A stretch of 64,000 nucleotides of DNA, taken from the NCBI GenBank assembly GCA_036346225.1, contig JARFIW010000588.1:7569501-7633500 (forward strand), in the 5' to 3' direction. The DNA comes from Platerodrilus igneus (Eukaryota > Arthropoda > Insecta > Coleoptera > Lycidae). The notes under the pieces are model-generated. The model ran no database searches and was not told the DNA's origin. It saw only the letters and a list, made by a program, of their open reading frames with translations. Position numbers and translations under genes: made by a program. Numbering within the stretch: the stretch's first letter is position 1; the number at the start of each line of letters is the position of its first letter. Of the stretch, positions 33,147 to 45,423 are shown piece after piece.

Positions 33147-34549
33147 AGCTTGAGCGATTTTAGAGATATTTTCATCCCAACTAGTGTAGTCTGAATCGAT
33201 ATATGAAGAGATAGCAGTGATTAAGACTTGATTTACTCATAACAAAATTGTTGAAGAACAAACAAATATATCTTACAACGCATATAATTGCTAGGGAGAC
33301 AAGCCCTCCTTTGAACCTCACCTAGACTAATAAACAAAAACTTCAACATCAACCTCAAAAAATTATTCAAAAATTACTAGTGCGACAAACTTACGAGTCT
33401 CGTCTAGACTTATGTAACGCTGAGCGACCAACTCTTCGTGAGTCTTATCTAGACTAACATACTGCTGAGCGACCAACCACGACAAGTCTCGTCTAGACCA
33501 AATAGATCTTAAAATGCTGCGTTGCAATACCAATATAAATAAAAAAATTTTGCTATCAAAACAAAATCATGCTCACTAAACAAAAGCAATATTCTAGCGA
33601 TACATCTACAGAAAAAGCCAGTCACAAAATTATGAAAGTATTACTTTTACATCGAAGAATTTATCAAACAACCATCGTAACTAAAGGGGATAGTAAATGA
33701 ACTTAAATACAAAACATTATCATCAACCTCACTATTGTATTGTTTAAGAAAGCAGATATAACGACATCAAGTTTACTATAGTGTTTTTGAAGGTATAGAT
33801 ATACTAAGATAATTCTAGTTAATTACTACAGTTGTATTAAAAGCAAAATTTTCTCTGAGAACAAATGCGTAACCTATAGTTAATTATTTAGATTGTAAGG
33901 AAACACTTTAGAAGCATGGCAAACTAAGATAATATATGAGTTATCTAAACATAGCTTTTAATAAATTAAACCAAAAACAGGTATATAATCAAATTTAATG
34001 TAATATCAAAAAAAAATTTCCATACGGGATAACGAATAAACCATGAAGTTAATTAATTAAATATTAAGGTACTTACGAAAAGGATTATTTAATTCCAAAG
34101 TACATGTTTTCCACTTAGAGGTTAAGATAATTTGCTAAACACATTCGAAAGGTATATGCTTTAGTTTCATCCTAGATTATATTTGGTAATTATTTTAGAG
34201 AATTAAAATATAAATACACTGTTTTTATAAAAGAAAAATGCCAATTAATTAAGTTAGAAATAACATATATAAAAGGTAAACAAACACCATCAAAAATGGC
34301 GGTTCTTGATCATACAAATTGACATTTCAACTTCATTTAATGTCACGCCAACATAAGATAAAAGTTACCAAATGCAATGTTGCCAGGTTGTATTTCTTCT
34401 ATCCAAAAGCCATTAAAAATTTTAAAAATTATTTTTTATTATTATATTTGAGTGAAAAAACCCCAATTTCTACAAAGATTTTTAAAACTAACACCTTATA
34501 AGATAAATCAGAAATGAAGACAAATTTTCAACACACGTTTAGACGTCAC
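33147..34549 (-). other. leader-like sequence of Y-A
   Basis: Non-coding, AT-rich. Minus-strand sequence next to the right LTR that is patchily similar to 47219-48194, which precedes gag in element Y-B (tagctttt-aataaatta-accaaaaacag, aaatggcg-t). This supports Y-A and Y-B being one family. Direct junction of leader to integrase C-terminus implies deletion of gag, protease and RT. Confidence 0.45.
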
Positions 34550-35164
34550 TGTTATAACCCCGGCGTCATATTCAGCGCCACTACTACAGTTGGCAGCACT
34601 GATACGATCCACGTCACAATATTGCACAAAAATGATATTATGACATAATTGCGTGCCAAATTGTATCACATACCAAATACGTTTACAACAATACAAGTTG
34701 GACCTTAAAAAGATAAAAAGTACTCACTTAAAAATTGGAACATTTTACGATTTTGCGTGTCATCCTTACGCAGGGGCCATGCTAATCGCAGGGTATCTCG
34801 TTTGGGTGTGGGTGCGTCATGCCATCGTTGAAACCAAATTTATCGTCTTCCCTTTTCTTTTGTTTGTAGCGGTACGATAGAATACAGGTAGGGAACGATA
34901 GGAGATAGAGATACGATAAAGGAACCTACATTCTGGAAAGAGAAAAGACAAAAGAACGACACAGGCAAACGTCACCGTCCGTCTCGTCACTAATAAATCC
35001 TGTCGTGTACAAACCGCGCACTTACGCCACTTCGCGCCTGCGCATTCCTTTTGCGCAAGCGCAACTGTCCGAAATGACGAAAATGAACAAGTCTATTTTA
35101 ATAATAATGGCGGGAATTCACTCACAAATTTAAAAGTGTACATCTCCAAATTTGGCATGTAACA
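34550..35164 (-). repeat. LTR Y, right copy, uninterrupted
   Basis: 615 bp, TGTTATAAC...CATGTAACA. It holds the empty target site of X1 at 35146-35165. See Y-A for divergence from the left copy. Confidence 0.8.
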
Positions 35165-35622
35165 ACCTTCAATACATCTTTAAATAACAAATTTTCCTTC
35201 ATTTATTTCACATCTGTCTCTAATATTACCATTCAAGGTAACTGTAAAAATAATAAATAGTTGACTAGAAGATTATTAAAGGTAGTTTGTTTAATTAAGC
35301 CAATAATTTAATAATATCCTTTTAATTTGACTATAACATTTGGTTTTATTTTTATTAAGTTTGATATGAACACATGCCTAGCAGAATATAGTTAGTCTTT
35401 ATTGTGAAGTTGAAATGTAGTTTATTTTAGTTTTATTCAAAACCATCTTACAATTTAACAAATTTAAATGAAGTGAAAAATTGTGCAAAATTAGATCACT
35501 GCTATCAGGGCTCCTTTTATACTTTCCTTTCCTTTACTACCTGGTAGATAATTTACAGACATTCCAACATCAACTACTAGTGAGTAATTTGCTTTTTTTA
35601 TCTTGATTTTATTTGCTATACT
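35165..35622. other. spacer between Y-A and errantivirus A
   Basis: AT-rich; begins with the right ACCT duplication of Y-A. Nothing else recognised. Confidence 0.4.
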
Positions 35623-36182
35623 AGTTAAGGTTCGTGGCTTGGGAGCGGCCTTTTTAAAAAACCATTTCCAAACTTCTTAACAAATTTTATTTGATTATAC
35701 AGAAATTAAATATGGAATTTTGACAAGTTACAATTATACTTTACTTTAAATCGAAATTAATTGATAAAGGTACTATTTTAGTAGTAAGTGGACTGCAATG
35801 TAAAAGTTGATCACTTGACTAACTGTCGTCGACTGGGGCTCCCGGGCTTTTTATAATATCCCTACCCCCTCACATGGCTGTGGGAACTTGCAGATCTCAT
35901 GTCTGCTTATTCTTAACTTTATTCATAATTACATTGTTGTAATCTGAATTTCTAAGTAATCTCGGTACCTGACCGTCGGTGACCGTTTGTGACCTGACAT
36001 CTGCAGTGTCACTATCGTCTGCGATACAAAGTAGCGCATCTGTTCTCATGAACGTTAATAAACTTTACAAATTGTCCTTGTGTTACAATGTTGCACTTCA
36101 CTTGGCGTATTCCTAACACTTTCTAATAATTTCCTAATTATTCTATTTCTTTATACATATTTCAATTGGGGGATACATAACT
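35623..36182 (-). repeat. errantivirus LTR, family L, copy 3 (3' LTR)
   Basis: AGTTA...TAACT on the minus strand, preceded on that strand by a purine stretch CGGAAGG that fits a polypurine tract. Minus-strand TATA box TATAAAAAGCC at 35845-35855, as in copy 2. Follows the env stop codon at 36234 by about 50 bases, the normal spacing. Confidence 0.8.
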
Positions 36183-36233
36183 CCTTCCGACGTACATTAA
36201 AAATTAAGGGTTTTCCTTTTCGTGATTTTTAAT

Positions 36234-36870
36234 TTAAAATTCATTTGGTTGCCTTAAATCTAAACTGTTTTCTTTATTTTTATACCTAATATACATTTTG
36301 TAAATTACATAAATGATCAAGAAAATAGACAAAATAATTAATACAATTGTCCATACACTAATGTTATCGTAGTGCACTTTGGGCGTTTTAAGTTCGTTTA
36401 GATGTTCTTTGTAATTTTCTATAAGTTTCATGGCGTGGTTGAGGTTGTCTAATTCCAGATGTTCGAGTTTGCATGGGTTTTTGAAATATTTCTTCGTTTT
36501 CGTCTTGCGTTATCTTAATTTGTAATTCGGGTAAGTTTGCTAATTTCTTGGTTTGTACGGGTTCTTGGTAGACTCTGATTATTTCGTTTTTTAATTTTAA
36601 ATAACAATTTTCCTTAAGGGTGATTAATTTACTTCCGGTTAATGCTAAGTTGTTTTCGTCTTGATTGCAGTGGACTGTCGCTATTACTTCTGTGGGGAAA
36701 ATGGCTATCTATTTATTTTCGGTTATTTTCTGGATTTTCATATTGGTGATTTGAACAGGTTTGGCTTCACAGTTCTCGTAATGATTTGAAAATTTTAATA
36801 GTTGTACTTCGCAGAGGCTGTCATCTTGAATGGTTGTCGTTGTCAACGATTGGCATAAATATTGATTTGG
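36234..36870 (-). pseudogene. errantivirus env, C-terminal ectodomain and membrane anchor
   Basis: The last 65 residues (36431-36234) contain NYKEHLNELKTPKVHYDNI, a hydrophobic anchor of about 24 residues starting ISVWTIVLIIL, a basic stop-transfer RYKNK and a short cytoplasmic tail. Upstream to 36870 the frame continues with disulphide-type cysteines and a stop near 36720. This is the distal part of a baculovirus-F-like class I fusion protein. BEL-1 is inserted at 36874, separating it from the fusion-peptide region. Confidence 0.75.
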
Positions 36871-36874
36871 TGTG

Positions 36875-37247
36875 TGTTAAGGCTTTATAAGTATTTTGGT
36901 TGTAGTGTAGTATGCCAATCACAATTAATTTAAGTCCTTAAACTATTCCCACCTAGAAACCCTCCATTATCCCTACCTTTAGTGCAACGACATAAAAGGG
37001 TTGGTAATGTACGAGTGGACGACAATTCAACTTCGTTCTCGCTTGGCTTTGGTTCGTGATTTAGTTCGGTGCATCGAGCATCAGTAATTGGCAACAATTG
37101 GTGAACATTATACATACAGTCCATAATTATCTGATAGCAGTGCAAGTACAATCAACCACTACAACCAGTGAAAGGTAGGTGATATATTCCTTTAAATTAT
37201 CATTTCCTTTGTGTGATTGTAAATGCAAATTAACATTTTGATTAACA
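36875..37247 (+). repeat. BEL-1 5' LTR
   Basis: 373 bp, TG...CA. A CATAAAAGGG box at about 36990 may be the TATA element. The antisense 73-codon frame within it is present in both LTRs simply because they are identical. Confidence 0.92.
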
Positions 37248-37251
37248 TTTT

Positions 37252-37269
37252 TGGTCCTTTGAGCAAATA
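37252..37269 (+). promoter_or_regulatory. BEL-1 candidate primer binding site
   Basis: TGGTCCTTTGAGCAAATA starts four bases after the 5' LTR, the expected position, and begins with TGG to pair with a tRNA CCA end. I cannot name the tRNA. Confidence 0.5.
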
Positions 37270-37805
37270 TTTGGCTTATTAATTGGTTTATTATTGGCAT
37301 TTTGGCATTCAATTTAACTACATTGTTTATTGCTCTTCGCTTAAATTAGGGGTTGACCGCATTTAGAATAAAAGTGTAGTCATACCACCAAGTTTCATAC
37401 TCAATTGTGTAAACTAACTTATAGTAGATGCAATCTCGCATTAAATTTGAAATTTTGTACTGATACAGAATCTTATAAAGCCTTAAAATGACAAATCTTT
37501 GTAAATTTTAGGGATAGTTAACGTAAGAATTTGTAGTCAGAAAAGTGTTTAAGCAATACAGTTATTTTAAACTTGTAATTCAAGTTCGCTAGAGAATTCA
37601 GGTATTCGTAAAACCGGGTAGAATAAAACCCTTTGCTCTTTGTCATATTGAAACTTGCAAGCTCCCGTTAGGCACGTTGTAGTAAAAATTCTTTAACAGG
37701 TAGTTCAACATTACCCTTGGTATATCCTATTATTAGGTGAACAAACCCTTCATTTTTGTAGCTGAAATCAATATAAAATCGATATTAGTAACCTTGTTCG
37801 TTAGG

Positions 37806-39010
37806 ATGGCACATATTTCATCGGATAGGTTGATAGTGGATTTAAAGGCCGCACTCGATAGATTATCTGATATATCTGGTGCGATAGATAAATTGGAGCA
37901 TATTAAAGGCAATTGTATTTCTGTTAATATTATGGCTGAAAGCGCCTTTGATATCAAAAACGATGTAGATACTGCTTATAAAACGTGCATATTGGATGAG
38001 GACAACTCTGAATTATTAAATGCAATTACAACACTAAGAATTGAAATAGATAGGTCTTTGTTAAACATTAAAATTATTAAAGCTCAGTTTGATAATATAT
38101 CCACTGCTGAAAAATGCTTGACTGAAAATATTACTAGCATCGGCTCATGTACTAATATTCGTCTCCCTCGGATAGAAATGAAAAATTTTCTGGAAAAATA
38201 GAACATTTCCAAGAGTTTATTCAATTTTTAATAATTTAGTTCATGAAAATAATCAATTGCTACCGATCGAAAAGTTCTATTTTTAATTGATGCGTTGGAT
38301 TTTAAGTCTAGAGAACTCATTAGACATTTGCAAATTTCGAATAATAATTATATGCTAGCTTATTCAATTATTGTGGAGCGGTTTAATTCAAAACGTTTAA
38401 TTGCAAACACGCATTGGAATGCTTTAGAATCGTCACCAAAAGCAAAATTTAATTCACATACAGATTTAAGAGAATTGCTTAATTGCTTTACGGAAAATAT
38501 ATCAAGCTTACGTCAAACTAAGATTGATTTGCTCGACTTCGTATTGTTTAATTTGTTATCAAAAAAGGTAGATACAAATCTGTTGAAAACATTTGAATTA
38601 GAAAATACATCAGACATTCCATCTTATGATCAATTAAAATTATTTCTAGAAAAACATTGCAAGGCATTAGAAATTAGCAATATGGTTGTTTCCGATACAC
38701 CGTCCAAATTTAATACGTCCATTAAACAAACCATATCATCTAGTGTACCTTCTAAACGTTCCTTTGAATATTCAAAACCCCAAGTTCGAAAGTCATTCGT
38801 AACAACTTCATTCGCTCAGAAATGCAGTCTTTGCAGTGGTACTCATAACTTATACCAATGTGAAATGTTTCTGAATAAATCGCCACAAGACCGTTATAAC
38901 TTTGTTAAAGACAAACACTTATGCATTAATTGTCTTCGCAACTCTCATATGGTTACACGCTGCTCTTCCAAACTTGTTTGTAAAAAGTGTGCAAGGGTCA
39001 TCATACTTTA
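37806..39010 (+). pseudogene. BEL-1 gag
   Basis: ATG 37806 (MAHISSDRLIVDL). Collinear frames: 37806-38200 with a coiled helical N-part and LPRIEM before the first break, then 38295-39010 with FKSRELIRHLQISNNNYML (capsid) and C-terminal zinc knuckles: C-x2-C-x4-H-x4-C (CSLCSGTHNLYQC) and CINCLRNSHMVTRC. Breaks at runs 38180-38189, 38225-38229 and 38280-38284 each equal one missing or extra base in a homopolymer; near 38978 a TG doublet is duplicated (tgtgtg). The original protein would form the particle. Confidence 0.85.
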
Positions 39011-42000
39011 TTGCACTTTGAAAACCCTACAGTTGCACAGAAACCTGCAATCACTCAGGCAACAGATCAACTTCCCGAACCCACCTGCAACACTACTACA
39101 AGTACGTTGTTATCATCTAGATCGTCCAACACAATGACGTTATTAGGCACCGCAAGAATTTCAATTACAGATGGGTTTGGTAAAGTTCAGACAGTAAGAG
39201 CACTTGTAGATAGTGCATCAATGGAAAATTTCATGACTGATAAGTGTTGTCGACGCTTAGGTTTAAGAAAATCGAATATTTCAATGAAGGTTGAAGGCTT
39301 AGGTCTATCTGCTTCTCATGCGTATGGACAAGTATCGTGTAAAATTAGTCCTCAAGGTAAAACTGTTCCAGAGTACAGTATTGATTGTTTTGTTTTACCA
39401 GACATTTGTGGAACCCTTCCTTCATCAAGGATCTCACCAAATAGTTGGCCTCACATAGTTGGATTAGATTTAGCAGATTCGGACTTCGACAAACCTAGCC
39501 ATATCGATTTATTGTTAGGTGCAGATTTGTTCGCGCGTGTTTTATTAAACGCAACTCGCATTGGGTCACTAGAAGAACCCGTGGCAATTCACACTACCTT
39601 TGGGTGGATATTAACAGGAAGGTTCTTTCTTCTGTTACATCTCGTATATCATTAGCTGCACTTGTAGAAGATGCTAACATTACTCGATTTTGGGAACTGG
39701 AAAATATTCCAGATTCTAACAAATTATCTCCTCATGCGGAAATTTGTGAAAGGCATTTTGTGGACACTCACAAGCAGGATGACACCGGTCGTTTTATTGT
39801 TTTGTTACCTTTCAATGGTCCTGAACCGCTATTTGCTGGCTCTCGGGAAATAGCACTTCGAAGATTTCTTTCACTAGAACGCCGTTTGAAATAAATCCTC
39901 AACTGTATAATTCGTACAGAGAATTTATGCAGAATTATATCGATAGTGGTCACATGTCTCGTATTGTATCGGATTCAACTCGATCGTCTACATTATCGCC
40001 GGTATATTACATACCACATCACGCCGTGTTCAAACCAGACAGTACAACTACAAAACTTCGTGTCGTATTTGATGCTTCAGCCAGCGCTCAAAGTGGAGGG
40101 TCTTTAAATGATCATTTACTCGCAGGCCCCTCTTCAAAAAGATATCATGGAGTTGTTATTACACTTTCGTTTACATTCTGTAGTTTTAACTGCGGACATT
40201 AAGCAAATGTATAGACAGATTCTTATTTCTACTAGCCATCGAGACTATCAACGTATAGTTTGGAGATTTAAGTCCTCGGAGTCTGTTATCGATTATCAGC
40301 TAAACACTGTTACATACGGCATCACATCATCACCATTTTTAGCCATGCGTGTAATTCAAGAACTTGCAAAAAGTCAATCGTTACGTTTTCCTATTGCTTC
40401 CAAGATTTTAGCATCGGATACGTACGTGGATGATTTGATTACAGGGTGTGATTCGATAGAGGATGGCAAACGACTCGTGTATGAATTAAACCAAATTTGC
40501 CAATCAGGTGGTTTTATGTTGCGAAAGTGGAATAGCAACGTGCCAAGTGTCATTGGCCATTTACCTGATTCCGTTCGGTATCAGCAAGCATTTTTGTTTG
40601 AAGAGGTAAACAATACTTCTCAAAAAATTTTAGGACTGCAATGGCAACCATTGAGTGATGTGTTGTTTTACAATCTTAATATCGTTGATCGGCCTTGTAC
40701 CAAAAGGAATATGGTTTCGGAAATTGCAAGGATCTTTGACCCTCTGGGGTTATTATCACCATTGGTCTTCTTCAAAACATTTGATTCAATCTGTATGGAT
40801 ATTAGGAATTGGCTGGGATGAACTTCCTCCCCAACAAATTGTTTTAAAATGGAATCTGTATCTTCAACAATTACCCGAGTTATTGAAAATTGAAATTCCT
40901 CGACGGATTCTTTGCGATAACTATCAAACTGTACAAATTCATGCATTTTGTGATGCATCGGAAGCTGGATATGCAGCAGCAGTTTATCTCCGCTGTGTCG
41001 ATGAGAAAGGAACATCCAAGTATCATTGGTCTGTGCCAAATCTAAAGTCGCACCAACCAATCGTATATCATTACCTCGATTAGAATTGTGTGGTGCAGTG
41101 TTGTTGTCGAACTTGGTCGAGTATGTGCAAAATACGTATAGAGATAATTTAGTATTGGACGATACATTTGCGTGGTCAGATTCCACAGTAGCATTAGCAT
41201 GGATTCGATCTTCGTCGTATAATTGGAAGACCTTTATTAGCAATCGTGTCTCGCATATCCAAGAACGAGTGGCTCCATCATCGTGGCATCATATTAAATC
41301 ACAGGATAATCCTGCTGACTGTGCATCAAGAGGATTATTAGCTGCTGAGCTTGTTAATCATCCTTTGTGGTGGACGGCTCCACCATGGTTACTATTACCT
41401 AAAGAGAATTGGCCTGCTCATATGGAACCAACTCTTACAGATCACACTCAGATGCACATTGAAAAAGAACTTTATCCCTTAATATACACGTTGCAGATAA
41501 TTTCGTAGACTCGATGGTAAATCAATTTCAGATTTGCGAAAAATATGCAGGATTCTGGTATATATTTGTCAGTTCATTCGTAACTTGAAAGTTCGTGCAA
41601 ATTTGGATATTGGAAACTTAGAACAATTATTGGTCTCCCCCGAACAGTATGCACTTCATTTATTAATAAAACGGGTTCAAGAACAAGTTTTCAGTCAGGA
41701 CATTGATATCATTCGAAAGGAAAACTTAGTAATAAACAACTTCGACCTCTCAGTCCTTTCCTTGACAGTGATGGGTTGTTAAGGGTGGGCGGCCGGTTGC
41801 GAAATGCAGACGTATCTTATGATACAAAATTTCCATTGCTACTTCCTCGGTCACACCGGGTGACAGAGCTCATTATTCGAGATTGCCATACGAAATATTT
41901 ACACCCTGGACTTAGAACTACTCATTTTTGTTAGTACAAAATTTTTGGATTCTGTCTGCAAAAGGGCTATTCAACAGTGCCTAAACTCTTGTATTCGATG

Positions 42001-42959
42001 TTTTCGTCAAAACCTATTTCGCTATGCCCTCCTATGGGCGACTTGCCCCGCTAGACTTACTGCCGGTAAAGCGTTTCTACATACTGGGGTAGACTACGGT
42101 GGACCCTTTTCTATCACCATGAATCGTATTAGAGGTGCCAAATCATTGAAAGCCTATGTTTGTTTATTTGTTTGTCTTAGTACAAAAGCGATACATCTGG
42201 AGTTGGCATCAAACCTATCTAAAGAGGCCTTTATTGCAGCTTTACGGCGGTTTGTAGCACGTAGAGGTAAATGCTTGCAAATTCATAGTGACTGTGGAAC
42301 AAATTTTATCGGAGCATCTCGGGAACTAATCGAATATATGAAGCAGTCATCTGAAACGGAAGGTATTCACTTTGTTTTTAATCCTCCGTCGGCTCCTCAC
42401 TTTGGGGGAATGTGGGAAGCTGGGATAAAATCTGTAAAGTCCCATCTCAAGAAGGTGGTAGGCGAACAAATTCTCTCGTACGAAGAATTTAACACCATTC
42501 TAGTTCAAATTGAAGCCATCTTAAACTCCAGACCTTTATGTCCAATGAGTAACGATCCCACTGATTTTTCATTCTTAAGTCCTGGTCATTTTCTGAACGT
42601 AGAACCAGTGTCTGTCATTCCCGACCCTAATGTCTTAGATCTGAAACTATCTTCTTTAAATCGTTGGCAACTGGTTCAACGTATTCAGCAATCATTTTGG
42701 AAACGGTGGCATTTGGAGTACCTACACACTTCAACAGAAAACCAAATGGTTTTCTGCTAATTATTCGTTAATGGTGGGAACGTTGGTGTTGATTCAGGAT
42801 ACTCAAGTGTCTCCATTACAGTGGAAAATGGGACGTATACATACGTTGCATTATGGAAAGGACAATGTTTGTCGTGTGGCTACCGTGGCAACATCCCAGG
42901 GACTATTTAAAAGGCCCGTGGTAAAATTGTGCCCTCTCCCCATTCCAGAGGCAACTTAG
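39011..42959 (+). pseudogene. BEL-1 pol: protease, RT, RNase H, integrase
   Basis: Domains in order: retropepsin-like protease with ALVDSASMENFM and IDLLLGADLF; TTFGWILTG linker; RT with VYYIPHHAVFKPD, KLRVVFDASAS, TADIKQMYRQ, YGITSSPFLAMR and the catalytic YVDD at 40423-40434; RNase H with HAFCDASEAGYAAAVY and RLELCGAVLL; integrase with zinc-type N-part (DCHTKYLHPGL and a CIRCFR segment), catalytic VDYGGPF, SDCGTNF and the E of MWEAGIKSV; C-terminal end WKMGRI...VKLCPLP before the stop at 42959. Reading frame shifts occur at 39889-39891, 40127-40130, 40774-40777, 41026-41027, 41525-41527 and a few places between 41700 and 42060, nearly all at short homopolymers. All catalytic residues are present. 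Confidence 0.9.
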
Positions 42960-43085
42960 TATTATAGTTAGTATATTAGGGTAAGTTAACTTTTAAATTT
43001 ACGATTATATATATATATTTTTTTTTTTTGCTCGTTTAGACACACTTAGAAAATAAGTTCCTAATACTTATTTTGGTGGGCGGTA

Positions 43086-43458
43086 TGTTAAGGCTTTATA
43101 AGTATTTTGGTTGTAGTGTAGTATGCCAATCACAATTAATTTAAGTCCTTAAACTATTCCCACCTAGAAACCCTCCATTATCCCTACCTTTAGTGCAACG
43201 ACATAAAAGGGTTGGTAATGTACGAGTGGACGACAATTCAACTTCGTTCTCGCTTGGCTTTGGTTCGTGATTTAGTTCGGTGCATCGAGCATCAGTAATT
43301 GGCAACAATTGGTGAACATTATACATACAGTCCATAATTATCTGATAGCAGTGCAAGTACAATCAACCACTACAACCAGTGAAAGGTAGGTGATATATTC
43401 CTTTAAATTATCATTTCCTTTGTGTGATTGTAAATGCAAATTAACATTTTGATTAACA
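43086..43458 (+). repeat. BEL-1 3' LTR
   Basis: Identical by eye to the 5' LTR. Just upstream a tract atatatatatattttttttttttg and tggtgggcgg (43072-43083) could include the polypurine tract. Confidence 0.92.
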
Positions 43459-43463
43459 GTGTG

Positions 43464-44255
43464 ACTTCATTACCTCTTTCGTTCGTATAACCATATCTTA
43501 GTTTATTTAAGGATAGGAATTTGGTTTTGTGTATAACTTGGTATTTGCTAGTAATTATCATTGGAAAAGCAAATAAATGATAATAATTATAGTTGTTAAT
43601 CTCTACTATTGGGATTTCTATTAAAAATGTTATAACGTTATTTTTCACATAGCCTTTAACTATAGCTATTTTTTCAAATATTAAAATGTTTGATTCTACT
43701 ACATCAAAAGGTAGTTTACTGTTGGTTATAAATGATCTAATTCTTAATAGTTCTCTTAATAAATCAATTGGTTCTATGATACTGGAATGTAGGGTATTTA
43801 ATTTTGCAAATGTTACTGCATTTGCTAATAAGGCTAAAATTTGTTGAATTAAGATAAGGGTTGATACTATCTGGGTGTACATCGTGTTAAATCTAATTAA
43901 ATCTCGCATGCCTAACATGGTAGTTTGCATGTTATTTTCAATGGTTTGTATTCTGTTGGCTACGTTATCTTGATTTCTGACTAATTTTCTTAGCGTTTCG
44001 TTGAATTTTATAATAGTTGATTGCATCAATGATATTAGGTTGCTAATTATAGTTTTGATATCGTTCTGATTTTCGATTAACTGTTGTATTGCGTTGTCAT
44101 AATGTTCTGCGTCTTGATTATCTAAATTGCCTGTTATTGCTTTTATTATGTTTCCTAATCCGTTAATTAGTCCTCTTTTTCGTCTCGCCGTTTGTTCTGT
44201 GGGTATTAGTCGATTAAATTTGTCTTCTATGTTTTAAAAATACTTCTTACGTTTA
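43464..44255 (-). pseudogene. errantivirus env, cleavage site, fusion peptide and coiled coil
   Basis: Baculovirus-F-like env segment. At about 44195-44180 a furin-type RRKR is followed directly by a glycine-rich hydrophobic stretch beginning GLINGLG, the expected fusion peptide. It is followed by a long heptad region with IQQLIENQNDIKTI and NVANRIQTIENNMQ, then a hydrophobic stretch. The frame is open in two parts (to 44030 and 44029-43403). Broken on the right by Y-B and on the left by BEL-1. Such proteins mediate membrane fusion in errantiviruses; this copy is split over three places and cannot act. Confidence 0.8.
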
Positions 44256-45373
44256 GCGGTGTTTCTTTTACAGTTCCAACAGGTAAGTGAGTTATTTGTT
44301 GCGGTAGAAGGAACATTAAGGGTAGATACTTTATGAGAAGTTTGAACTTGACACGCTAAATCGGGTTCTAAAAGGCCAGATTGTTTTTCTGGAGGGGGAC
44401 GGTATTTATCAACTCGCAGCTTTACTTCTTGAAGCGAACGACATAAATCTTTGAAGTGAGCTAAGGAAGAAATGTGTTGTAACGCTAGACGTTCGGAAAA
44501 ATAAGGATTTAAATTTCTATGTAACTGATCGTTAATTTCAGATTCTGAAGGTTTATTATCAAGTCTACTATATAAAGTTTCTATTGAAGTAATAAAGGAA
44601 ATAACATTTTTGTCAGGTCCTTGGATTCGATTTCGTATCTCGTTCCAAAGGTCGGTAATATAACCATGGGATAAGAAGTCTCGTTTTAAACACGCAACTA
44701 ATTCCTGCCAGGTAGAAATTTGATCTCTAACGTTACGGTACCAGATCAACGCAGAATCGGAAAACAAATCACCCGCTGAAACAAATAAATCGTGGTCGGT
44801 ACATTTCCGAGAGATTCTAAAATCGTTAATCCTGTCAAAAAAGACATTGAAGAGATTTGAGGTCGAACCCTTGAAAAGTTAAACCCCATTTATAAACAGG
44901 TATGGATTTTCCTAATGGTGGAACTGGAGAAATTACGAGATTTGATAACGGTAGAGATATATCTGTGTCTGCATTTGGATTGAGTCTCTCAAGAACCATT
45001 TCTTCAAGTAACAAGATATCCGATAAGAAAATTTGTTAGCTTGGTTCGCTTGTTCATTGTCATATAAGCACAATAATTCTATACGCTGCTTAAGGTGGAT
45101 TATACGAGAAACCAAACGTTTTAATTCAATCTCGCTTGGGCCAGGGTCTATTTTGTTTATTATATTAGTTATATCCTCAAGGGACTGTTTGATTTCAAAT
45201 ACATTTTGAGTTAAATCGGAAACAATCTTTTTGGAAATAGGTAGGTCTTTTATTTCCTGGGCTAGTATGGCTTTAAGTTGCAATCGTCTATCATTTTGGT
45301 TAGAGGCGGGGGTGATGTTTCTACATTCAATTTTGTAAATCAGCTCCAAAGACTTAAGATGTATAATGTTCAT
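44256..45373 (-). pseudogene. Ty3/gypsy gag of Y-B
   Basis: ATG 45373 (MNIIHLKSLELIYKIE). The N-part (45373-44933) is helical; after a frameshift the frame 44767-44234 contains DSALIWYRNVRDQISTWQEL and FLSHGYITDLWNEIRNRIQG, the A-x-x-W-[YF] ... W-x-x-[LF] ... L ... F capsid region of Ty3/gypsy gag, then RYPPPE-like proline region and the start of a zinc knuckle CWNCK. The second half of the knuckle is missing; the following codons run into env. Gag normally assembles the particle and binds RNA. Confidence 0.75.
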
Positions 45374-45423
45374 TTTAAATTAATATTTGAGACAACAATA
45401 TACAAGATATACGATAGTATAGT

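Larger units (their letters stand above)
26120..35164 (-). mobile_element. LTR element Y-A, two LTRs, coding region mostly lost
   Basis: Left LTR 26120-28564 (interrupted by X1) and right LTR 34550-35164 both begin TGTTATAACCCCGGCG and end TGTAGCA or TGTAACA. The outer flanks are the same 4-mer: ACCT at 26116-26119 and ACCT at 35165-35168, as expected for Ty3/gypsy integration. By eye the LTRs differ at about 6 percent over the first 270 bases. Inside, the only coding remnant is an integrase C-terminus on the minus strand (32829-33146), so the element reads leftwards. Copies of repeats Z and W fill the rest. No convincing primer binding site was seen beside either LTR. Confidence 0.75.
36875..43458 (+). 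mobile_element. BEL/Pao retrotransposon BEL-1, complete with LTRs and target duplication
   Basis: Two 373-bp LTRs (36875-37247, 43086-43458), both TGTTAAGG...GATTAACA and identical on full reading by eye. Target duplication GTGTG at 36870-36874 and 43459-43463, the 5-bp size usual for BEL/Pao. The internal region encodes gag with zinc knuckles, then protease, RT, RNase H and integrase on the plus strand. Identical LTRs mean very recent insertion, into the env of errantivirus A. Confidence 0.92.

Noticed and set aside
36930..37151. 73-codon minus-strand ORF, repeated identically at 43141-43362
   Set aside because: It lies within the two identical BEL-1 LTRs; identity reflects the LTR, not protein conservation.
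40668..41243. 191-codon minus-strand ORF
   Set aside because: Antisense to the BEL-1 RT-RNase H region, which carries clear family motifs on the plus strand.
38990..42060. Possible programmed frameshifting in BEL-1
   Set aside because: Too many shifts (eight or more), at ordinary short homopolymers and in several directions; indel errors or decay fit better.
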